A DNA stretch of 22,931 nucleotides from Botryllus schlosseri (Eukaryota; Chordata; Ascidiacea; Stolidobranchia; Styelidae). The notes under the pieces were generated by a model. It saw nothing but the letters and a program-made list of their open reading frames with translations, did not search any database and had not been told where the DNA came from. Position numbers and translations under genes: made by a program. This document shows, in pieces, positions 19,001 to 22,931 of this stretch. Numbering within the stretch: position 1 is the stretch's first letter; each line of letters starts with the position of its first letter. The DNA is taken from positions 1 to 22,931 of the forward strand of contig ATSW01007322.1 in assembly GCA_000444245.1 (NCBI GenBank), read 5' to 3'.

Positions 19001-21018
19001 TCGTGCAGTAGTAGCACGTATTTTACCGAACAAATCAATCTATCATATGTTGTGTTCTTGTTTATGTTCCGTATTTACTCGTTCACTTTGTTATTGTGCA
19101 TCGGTCAACTCATATCAATCCCGATAGCTTAATTAACGTATATTTATGGAACTGATTTGCCCGCACCTCCACCTTTATTGGACACATGTCCGCATCTCAA
19201 TACCTTCTGTATAATCGGAGGCGATCGATATAGTCAGTATTGCTACAAGATTGAAAGTATAAACCTGTTACTGCGAATAATGATCGACAAAAACATATTT
19301 CGTGTTGTTGGGTGCCGTGGCCCGTGGAGTCGACTTTTACCAAAATACCATTACCAAGCCTGTGTCAACATAAGGAGTCTGTGTACCATTTCCAAATAGT
19401 ACATTGAGCTTATCGCTCTCTTTGCTCCGATTATTCAAAATTTGAGGCCAGTGACGTCATATTTTGTGAAACGATAATTAACATACAACGTTCTTTCCTA
19501 TTCTCTACCAGTTGCTGAAAAGATTCTGATTAATTTCATAATATACTACTCGATTGTATATAGAAGTAATACTGCAAATCCATACATCTGAAGTAGCAAT
19601 TTGTAAGGTACACCAGAGCTACTGGAAGTAAAAATAGAAAATGCAAGGTTTCGCATACTTTCAGTAGTAAGTCGGAGGGGGGCTATGTTCTAAATGTCCA
19701 AATGCATCTTCGCAGCCAACAAAGTTAGTAATGACACTACGAATAGGCGCAATTTGAGAAAATATACGGAGTCACCGGCCTTAACATGACAAAGTGGTTA
19801 TATCCAAACACTATTTTCTACTTCACCAATGTAAAAGTGAGAAATATTCGGTGTTTTGTTCAAAATAGATGTGGAAGTGGGCTGAAAACCACCACTTGGG
19901 GGAGTAGCGAATGCAGGCTGTTACCAACCGCTTCTTTATATCGTGTTGTGTTATGCAATTCCAACGTTGCTTTCGTCTAACCGAGTGATTTTGTGTTAAG
20001 CTTATTTGCGCAAGGAAGACTGGCGACAGCACGGCCGGTTTTGGCAGGCGCCAAGCCCGTAGCGGCTGTGAGCGCCGTCCCCGTTGACAGAACCTCGGAT
20101 TTGAACGGGAAATCGGTACGTCGCAATGTAATTTGATGGAAAATGATTAGTGTTGTAACTTCATCTCTCCGTTTAGACCGCCGCCGAGGAGCAGCCTCTG
20201 AACCTCAGCGTGAAATCGGAAAGGCCTGACGGCGAACGGGCTCTGAACTTGATGAAGCCGCAGGAGTCCCGGGGCTCTGTGATCAGGAGTGTGGGGGTGG
20301 ATAAAAATGAGGTTCGAGCCACTGTCTTTGTTTCTTTTTACTTAAATTTTGGGGTGCCGGACTTCAAAATTGCACAAAACAATAATTTTCATAGTCTTAA
20401 TTTATTCGCTAAAAGCTTCTCGACTGACTCTCTAGTCCAGGGGTCTTAGCTGGGGTCCTGATAACTGCACCAGATAAAGATGACACTCTAACTCTACCAA
20501 TAATGATGACCCTGGGCTTGGGGTAACTCAAACGTATCAATGACGGCTTTCAAGTGAAGCTTGCAACACTGCTGATATTGAAATTCATATTGCGACAGAT
20601 GTCAAGTCACTGATTCGCGCATGCATCACTTGTCTCATTTTGAAAGCTTGCTATCGATGTCATCCCAAAGTACTTAGGTTAATTACAGGCGCTTTAAATT
20701 CTATACTAGTCTACTTGCCCACTTGTCTGTCGCCTATTATACTGCAATGCAATGATGTTTTTTCATACTCAGTCGATGTATTCCTTACAGAACGAGTGGC
20801 CGCCGCAAGAGGAACGGTCTGCAAATCACAATTCCACTGCCTCAGTCCATAGTCTGGGGCAAACCCCCGGCGTGTATCTGCCACCCCCCGTCATCATAAA
20901 CTCGTCCGTTGTACCGACGCAGGTCACGAACTCTGCGGGAATCCCGGCCATGACTCTACCCACCATACAATATCTGAACGGCGTGCCGTTTATTTTAGGC
21001 ATGTCACCACAAATGTAA
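6918..21018 (+). CDS. BCL3-like nuclear IkappaB with ankyrin domain and very long C-terminal tail, 22 exons
   Basis: BCL3-type proteins bind p50/p52 NF-kappaB dimers in the nucleus through ankyrin repeats and bring in coactivators or corepressors. Exons: 6918-7078, 8191-8299, 8705-8906, 9579-9667, 9725-9802, 11336-11503, 12384-12519, 12727-12790, 12855-12913, 12971-13041, 13443-13485, 13567-13619, 13682-13745, 14261-14457, 14522-14623, 15511-15669, 17090-17162, 17225-17755, 18100-18985, 20001-20115, 20177-20311, 20773-21018. All have GT/AG borders and matching phases, giving 1246 residues. Residues about 51-269 are six to seven ankyrin repeats with BCL3 hallmarks (DEDGDT before repeat 1, GGRSPLIYSIE, YSGDTALHIASGRGL). 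No Rel domain precedes them, so it is not p100/p105. The roughly 975-residue tail is disordered-looking and unusual, since BCL3 itself is about 450 residues. The start is uncertain; upstream exons may exist. The tail being one gene rests on phase continuity and lack of any internal start or poly(A) signal. Confidence 0.85.
7439..7459. repeat. First copy of a 21-base sequence shared by introns 1 and 18
   Basis: CCCGGATTCCGGGGATTCAC followed by T is identical to 18038-18058. The core CCCGGATTCCGGG is nearly palindromic, and it ends in GGGGATTCAC, one base from a kappaB-type site. Confidence 0.8.
8191..8299 (+). CDS. BCL3-like exon 2: ankyrin repeat 1
   Basis: The acceptor is TATTTCAG and the phase of entry is 2. 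It encodes residues 55-90, with LHLAAAQGDFEACKKLVELF as the repeat 1 helices, ending VRNNLLQ, the junction before TPLH that is typical of IkappaB and BCL3 repeat 2. The donor is GTGATA and the exit is in phase 0. Confidence 0.9.
8705..8906 (+). CDS. BCL3-like exon 3: ankyrin repeats 2 and 3
   Basis: Residues 91-157 plus one base. TPLHVAIITKKTDIVKLLVS is repeat 2, and STAFHLCAKHDHHDCFVEIL is repeat 3. The exon runs LRDYE into a split Gly that leads to QTALH, as in BCL3 repeat 4. The donor is GTCAGT. Confidence 0.92.
9579..9667 (+). CDS. BCL3-like exon 4: ankyrin repeat 4
   Basis: The acceptor is CGTTTAG with phase 1 entry. TALHVAVLHQ and LLIKHGADIDAK complete a canonical ankyrin repeat (residues 158-187). 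The donor is GTACGT. The next intron is only 57 bases. Confidence 0.92.
9725..9802 (+). CDS. BCL3-like exon 5: ankyrin repeat 5
   Basis: Residues 188-213: DSKGGRSPLIYSIEKNEKAF and EALLE. The GRSPLI core is the hallmark of BCL3 repeat 5. The donor is GTATGT. Confidence 0.92.
10493..10826 (+). repeat. Diverged tandem duplication of about 171 bases inside intron 5
   Basis: ATGAGGTATATTATAGGTAA at 10493 recurs as ATGAGGTATATTCCAGGTGA at 10664. Both continue AATTTGCATAA, AATTAATC, TAGCAAGTCT, then GATGATGAATTTC, and end AGCATATTTCCAGTGATTT (10631 and 10805). The first spacing is 171 bases and the last 174. The two units differ at many sites, so the duplication is old. No coding potential. Confidence 0.75.
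11176..11195. repeat. 20-bp perfect palindrome in intron 5
   Basis: TGTTGTTGGCGCCAACAACA is identical to its reverse complement. It could be a dimer-binding site or a chance or replication-generated palindrome. Confidence 0.7.
11336..11503 (+). CDS. BCL3-like exon 6: ankyrin repeat 6 and start of repeat 7
   Basis: Residues 214-269. YSGDTALHIASGRGLQDIVR followed by LLLRRGADATMKN is repeat 6, and THFETPMSLATSPV starts the degenerate last repeat, as in BCL3. The acceptor is GGTTATTAG and the donor is GTAAGT. Confidence 0.92.
12384..12519 (+). CDS. BCL3-like exon 7: end of ankyrin domain and linker
   Basis: Residues 270-314 plus one base. It begins LSDMMRSQYRTAF, in place of the last helix of repeat 7, then enters non-ankyrin sequence (EKKFVLADPHQTYMIRNHSN). 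The acceptor is CGTTTCAG after a pyrimidine-poor tract; the donor is GTGAAT. Confidence 0.85.
12727..12790 (+). CDS. BCL3-like exon 8: tail, with SUMO-consensus LKME
   Basis: Phase 1 entry after TTCTCAG and phase 2 exit at GTATGC. It encodes about residues 315-335 (NDRYLAKRSISLKMERPALE). LKME (327-330) fits the psi-K-x-E SUMO consensus. No domain recognised. Confidence 0.8.
12855..12913 (+). CDS. BCL3-like exon 9: basic NLS-like patch
   Basis: Residues 336-355. The run SASKRLRMMENP has a short basic cluster KRLR (343-346) that could act as, or help, a nuclear localisation signal. The introns on either side are 64 and 57 bases. Confidence 0.8.
12914..12970 (+). other. 57-base intron 9 with no in-frame stop
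   Basis: The intron is a multiple of three and stays open in the coding frame, so if retained it would add 19 residues, mostly hydrophobic (FFYLSLFAFVV). Its borders are GTGCGT and GTTTCAG. Confidence 0.7.
12971..13041 (+). CDS. BCL3-like exon 10: tail, with VKNE motif
   Basis: Residues 356-379 (GSPGGLSNRIMVKNEYLDSA, then VEIM). VKNE (367-370) is a second SUMO-type consensus. The acceptor is TTGTTTCAG and the donor is GTATGT. Confidence 0.8.
13443..13485 (+). CDS. BCL3-like exon 11: short Ser/Thr-rich exon
   Basis: 43 bases encoding TTSSTTTVFDQTEK. It is supported by the TCGTTTACAG acceptor, GTGTGT donor and phase agreement with both neighbours, not by similarity. Confidence 0.7.
13567..13619 (+). 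CDS. BCL3-like exon 12: acidic Ser-rich segment
   Basis: Encodes NPEDDLESTKASDSLDD between a CCAATATCCAG acceptor and a GTAAGT donor. It is acidic and looks disordered. Confidence 0.75.
13682..13745 (+). CDS. BCL3-like exon 13: acidic segment, two possible donors
   Basis: Encodes TVEIAMEEVEVSAEEDMVMR and S, then a split Asp. Two GTAATG donors occur, after 13732 and after 13745. Only the second gives the phase that keeps exon 14 open, so it is chosen. Confidence 0.75.
14261..14457 (+). CDS. BCL3-like exon 14: SPSP and Asn/Gln-rich tail segment
   Basis: Residues about 433-498. It begins DDEDKAENSPSPVVNHIAAN, and later has YTHKLMQYSINLNKAAG and NANVSVRTE-like polar sequence (ANGANVSVRTEPVQ). 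The acidic start followed by SPSP resembles CK2 and proline-directed kinase sites. No domain. The donor is GTATGC. Confidence 0.78.
14522..14623 (+). CDS. BCL3-like exon 15: Ser/Pro-rich tail segment
   Basis: 34 codons (residues 499-532): IVTTKLPRELMASLQERNPL then SPTSISSPMPVKSK. It carries SPT and SPM proline-directed sites. The preceding intron is 64 bases and ends TGCTTAAG; the donor is GTAGGG. Confidence 0.75.
14734..15119 (+). mobile_element. Copy C of the GACTCG-rich repeat in intron 15
   Basis: The left end CAGAGTTGTAATGACTCAAC matches the right end of copy B read in reverse. The right half repeats copies A and B in order: CATGACTCGGACTCAACCCG, GGACTTGACTCGGTGGTGAA, TTGAAAATGACTCGAGTCAA, then GTGCCTTTT. 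The terminal GGTTACAACC of the family is missing; an unrelated hAT-like element begins eight bases further on. Confidence 0.6.
15128..15448. mobile_element. Non-autonomous hAT-type element (MITE) in intron 15
   Basis: The 12-bp terminal inverted repeats CAGAGGTGGTCA (15128-15139) and TGACCACCTCTG (15437-15448) are perfect. The left end continues CAGAGGTGG...AAGGTACTTTTACTTTTT, a form common among hAT elements. Flanking octamers CATATCTT (15120-15127) and CACATCTC (15449-15456) match at six of eight bases, as expected for an aged 8-bp hAT target-site duplication. At 321 bp there is no transposase. Confidence 0.75.
15388..15405 (+). repeat. (TTTCC)n microsatellite
   Basis: About three and a half units of CCTTT inside the hAT-like element. 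Confidence 0.8.
15511..15669 (+). CDS. BCL3-like exon 16: first copy of the LxxLAxxGLAVAAM motif
   Basis: Residues 533-585. SVPNSPQPAEANLYQLAREG then LAVAAMANSVNSPQGPSRDF. The motif LYQLAREGLAVAAM (545-558) reads as a short amphipathic helix and reappears in exon 17. The acceptor is TTCTATTACCAG, the donor GTGAGT. Confidence 0.82.
15918..16373. mobile_element. Second non-autonomous hAT-like element, in intron 16
   Basis: TAGGGCAAGTTTTTG at 15918 is matched by its reverse complement CAAAAACTTGCCCTA ending at 16373. Flanking octamers TTGATTAT (15910-15917) and CTCATTAT (16374-16381) agree at six of eight bases. The interior is rich in AAAAGTTGCA units, including a 35-base tandem pair at 15953 and 15988. 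A 112-codon open frame inside (15930-16268) reads as repeat translation, not as a transposase. Confidence 0.72.
16655..16790. repeat. Possible fragment of another hAT element
   Basis: GGTTTCTCATCCTTGCGGCC and GTTGGCGACCCCTGCTCTA resemble the subterminal GGTCGGCGACCCCTG and GGTTTCTCAA sequences common in hAT/Charlie-type ends. No matching inverted repeat or target-site duplication was found, so this rests on resemblance alone. Confidence 0.25.
17090..17162 (+). CDS. BCL3-like exon 17: second copy of the LxxLAxxGLAVAAM motif
   Basis: Residues 586-609. AKIKSGTEELQNLALQGLAV then AAMN. LQNLALQGLAVAAM (595-608) agrees with the exon 16 motif at 10 of 14 positions, exactly 50 residues later. The acceptor is CCATTTCACAG and the donor GTAGGT. 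The following intron is 62 bases. Confidence 0.82.
17225..17755 (+). CDS. BCL3-like exon 18: Ser/Pro-rich segment with a 14-3-3-type motif
   Basis: Residues 610-786. After an acidic start (SDILTTEEKARSVDDMEV) come proline-directed sites (DATPLSP), then PPPVLLRSNSMPPKP. RSNSMP (657-662) is a textbook mode-1 14-3-3 site (RSxSxP). An Ala-rich probable helix follows (NRALLALAHANALKENV), then a Gly/Lys-rich stretch and SICLTFLPTAFRN. No folded domain recognised. The donor is GTAAGT. Confidence 0.85.
18038..18058. repeat. Second copy of the shared 21-base sequence, 42 bases before exon 19
   Basis: Identical over 21 bases to 7439-7459; the sequences on either side do not align. It lies just upstream of the branch-point region of intron 18. 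Confidence 0.8.
18100..18985 (+). CDS. BCL3-like exon 19: large Ser/Thr/Pro/Gln-rich exon
   Basis: Residues 787-1081 plus two bases. The first half is basic and Ser/Thr-rich (NGLGRSKRSPDPVAVF). The second half is hydrophobic-Pro-Gln (LNQAALHVAQPSVQ, QIVYIPHGKDFIPVVLPP, ending APQQLMQQQLM and YLYQQ), like a transactivation or coactivator-binding surface. The acceptor is AACTTTTCAG. The donor is GTAGGC after CAAAG; reading through it meets TAG at 18987-18989, one codon later. Confidence 0.88.
18986..20000 (+). other. Intron 18-20 gap: intron 19, about 1 kb, nothing recognised
   Basis: AT-rich sequence with only short, unconvincing ORFs. No repeat partner elsewhere in the window and no exon with usable borders was found. 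Confidence 0.5.
20001..20115 (+). CDS. BCL3-like exon 20: Ala/Pro/Val-rich segment
   Basis: Encodes LFAQGRLATARPVLAGAKPV and AAVSAVPVDRTSDLNGKS. Two acceptors fit the phase: after TTTGTGTTAAG (20000) and after CAAGGAAG (20018). The first has the better pyrimidine tract and is used; the second drops six residues. The donor is GTACGT. Confidence 0.75.
20177..20311 (+). CDS. BCL3-like exon 21: CtBP-like PLNLS motif with VKSE
   Basis: 45 codons (residues 1121-1165): TAAEEQPLNLSVKSERPDGE then RALNLMKPQESRG and SVIRSVGVDKNE. PLNLS (1127-1131) fits the PxDLS class recognised by CtBP, with the D-to-N change seen in other CtBP partners. ALNLM follows at 1142. VKSE (1132-1135) is a SUMO consensus. The acceptor is CTCCGTTTAG; the donor GTTCGA is weak, yet phase agrees with exon 22. 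Confidence 0.8.
20773..21018 (+). CDS. BCL3-like exon 22: C-terminal exon and stop
   Basis: Begins SMYSLQNEWPPQEERSANHN; later PPPVIINSSVVPTQV and YLNGVPFILGMSPQM before TAA at 21016-21018. Acceptors at 20772 (TTTTTTCATACTCAG) and 20790 (TTCCTTACAG) are both in phase and differ by six codons. The upstream one has the better pyrimidine tract. The YLNGVPFILG end echoes YIPHGKDFIPV of exon 19. Confidence 0.82.
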   Translation, partial: SMYSLQNEWPPQEERSANHNSTASVHSLGQTPGVYLPPPVIINSSVVPTQVTNSAGIPAMTLPTIQYLNGVPFILGMSPQM

Positions 21019-22931
21019 CGTGCGTGTCTCGGAGACATTTTATCTCCAATACCAATACATTGCCGTGCGATCTACGGCATACGTTTTGTTACATGTTCGA
21101 GATTGTGCAGCAATTGAATTCAAGACAAAGTTTATCGGTGCGCTGTTCTTCGGGCTTGTAGAGTTGCGGATGGCAATTTTGTTGTGACGTTTTTGCTTTA
21201 CGTAATTTCATTTGAGTTACCTCTTTATTTGCGTTTTGTGCTTCGAAGCCTAGTGATTAGGATCGCGAATTTGTTTTTCATTTTATCTTCACATTCTTAA
21301 CCCTAGCTGTGAGCACGCTGGGATAGAAACTTGGTGGATGTACGCAGCAAGTGTGAATGGTCGGTGCGTAATGGGCTTACCTATGTCTCGTTTCCTGTGA
21401 TACAGCTGCTTTCGGCATCTTTTGCAAGAGTTTCTCCTGACCGTGACCTGGGCAATCTTAATATCCATGGGAATGTTAATCCTTGCTTGTGCGAACATAC
21501 GTACATTATGACAATGTGCCGTGGGCCGGTTAAACTGAGTTTCATGAGCCTCTTATCGTTTGCGAGTCTGTGAAACTGCATATATAAACTGTGAAACTAC
21601 ATTGTCCTGATTTTGTTGTATATCCATTCCGAACGCAGCGGATACCACGCGGATGCTACTAGCACAAATGATTACACTCCTACTGAAAAGGATGCCGTGA
21701 TCAGGGCTTGGCGAATTCAATAGTCACCAGCTTCCAAATTTCGTAACTAAGCTACACAGAATTTCTGACTCTCCTTAATTTTGGATCCACGTCGACAGAA
21801 ATCCTTGTTATGCAGTTTGGTAATATTTTATGGACCAGGTCGCAATATAAAGTCCATGAAACGACCCAAAAAAAGGTACGGGTGTGCACTCGGAAACGTT
21901 CATAAACCTCTGCTCTGTTGCGTGCCGACTATTAGCTTGCCTCTAATCACAAGTCCCCAGCCGTGGTGGGGTTACATTAATTGTTTTCCTTGCCATGCAA
22001 ACCTTACGATCAAGTCTGGTCGGAGATCCTTCATGTGTTAAATACTGTTTAAGGCTATTTTTGGGTTGAATCATGGCGTTACTGAAACTGTCTATATACA
22101 TCTCCTGATGCCAGTGCAGTATAATTCATTGTGATAGTTGTGTGAAATTTACCCAACATTATACCTGAAGGGTTGCTAACGTACTTTTGCTCAGGCAGCG
22201 CCGTCTTTCTTGTTGTAACCATACCATGCTGCTGTGTAGAATTAGCAATCTCGAGAAACTCGTTTGAATTAGAAACACCATTTGTATTCTGGATAAAACA
22301 TCTTGCCACCAGCGTGCCCATTGTAACTTCTATTTTGCGTGTGTATTCTTTTAATTTTTGGCCCTATCCGTTGATGTGGACTTGCTGATGATTGTTTTGT
22401 GGCAATCACAACAGCAGACATGCTAGGATACTCTTTTGAGAGTCTGTGGACATGTGTGCTTAGTTAGCACCGATGGATTCGTCAATCTTCCTCCATCTAT
22501 TGTGTGGGTGAACAAGGATCCTGGGATACTTGTTTTCTTGAATCCCTGTATTATTTTGGAGTGTGAAACGTACAACTGTGAGCAAAACCACTTCAATAGC
22601 AGCTGCAATGACATCTGAAATATTTGCAGTGTCTTTTTGCGACAATTGAAATATTGACATAGAGGCTACTATATACAATTGAATAATATCTTCATATTGA
22701 AATAAAGGTTTCTGAATCTGGTGGGAATTTTGAATAAACCATTAGCATAACTATTCCCTTTCGTGACATCCTTATCGAGGCTGTTTCACCTGATCTCTCT
22801 GAACCATGCGACCTCTGGGAAGCCGGAAGTCCAACTAGTTTTGAGTTCTGTTAATTTGTAAAGCGTAAGATGATATCTTTCATTTCTTTTAATTGTTGTT
22901 CTCGGTGAACAGCACGTTTTGTCGTCTGAGT
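21019..22931 (+). other. Probable 3' UTR of the BCL3-like gene and downstream flank
   Basis: No ORF over 90 codons and no recognisable protein. The first AATAAA after the stop is at 22701, implying a UTR of about 1.7 kb unless a variant signal is used or a further exon exists. Confidence 0.5.
22701..22738 (+). terminator. Candidate poly(A) signals
   Basis: Two AATAAA hexamers, at 22701-22706 (GAAATAAAGGTTTCTG) and 22733-22738 (TGAATAAACC), in an AT-rich context. They are the first canonical signals after the stop codon of the BCL3-like gene. Confidence 0.45.

Noticed and set aside
18596-19132. A 178-codon open frame overlapping exon 19 in another frame
   Set aside because: It is a shadow of the 886-base exon 19, whose own frame fits both neighbouring exons in phase.
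20436-20520. CCAGGGGTCTTAGCTGGGGTCC, resembling the end of a hAT element, in intron 21
   Set aside because: No matching inverted end or target-site duplication was found, so the element cannot be delimited.
6918-21018. The idea that the ankyrin gene is an NF-kappaB p100/p105 gene
   Set aside because: No Rel homology domain is found upstream (the MIER-like gene is there instead), there is no death domain after the repeats, and GRSPLI with DEDGDT point to BCL3.
1-22931. tRNA, rRNA, CRISPR arrays, bacterial-type operons and virus-like elements
   Set aside because: No cloverleaf, rRNA core, regular spacer-repeat array, Shine-Dalgarno-linked genes, reverse transcriptase, capsid or long terminal repeats could be recognised.

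Overview
The window is metazoan nuclear DNA: exons of higher GC sit in AT-rich introns with GT/AG borders, many introns are very short (57-64 bases), and small transposon remnants are scattered through it. Two protein genes are supported, both on the + strand. The very short intron class and the gene families fit an invertebrate deuterostome such as a tunicate, but nothing seen here fixes the species. Thirteen ambiguous bases between 5752 and 6591 show that this is draft assembly.

Layout. Bases 1-3087 are intergenic: two copies of a 'GACTCG'-rich repeat (1-192 and 2466-2943), possible retroelement tails and a small hairpin, with no gene recognised. Bases 3088-4371 are a single uninterrupted ORF for a MIER1/2/3-type corepressor (acidic N-terminus, ELM2, SANT). 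Bases 4372-6917 hold its 3' UTR and a short intergenic spacer. From 6918 to 21018 I can chain 22 exons whose phases all agree into one gene of about 1246 codons. Its first 270 residues are an ankyrin domain closest to BCL3 and the atypical nuclear IkappaB proteins. The remaining roughly 975 residues are a low-complexity, Ser/Thr/Pro/Gln-rich tail with no domain I recognise. Bases 21019-22931 are the likely 3' UTR and flank, with poly(A) signals near 22701 and 22733.

Function. MIER proteins recruit HDAC1/2 through ELM2. BCL3-type proteins bind NF-kappaB p50/p52 dimers in the nucleus and act as coactivators or corepressors. The predicted BCL3-like protein carries a basic NLS-like patch, a 14-3-3-type motif, three SUMO-consensus lysines and, near its C-terminus, a CtBP-like PLNLS motif, so a nuclear transcription cofactor role is likely. 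No direct link between the two neighbouring genes is shown by the sequence.

The most notable item is the BCL3-like gene's very long tail. It includes a duplicated 14-residue motif on two consecutive exons, a PLNLS-VKSE module, and an intron whose retention would end the protein one codon later without that module. The introns also contain two small hAT-type elements with terminal inverted repeats and imperfect 8-bp target-site duplications, a tandem duplication, and a 21-base sequence present in both intron 1 and intron 18.
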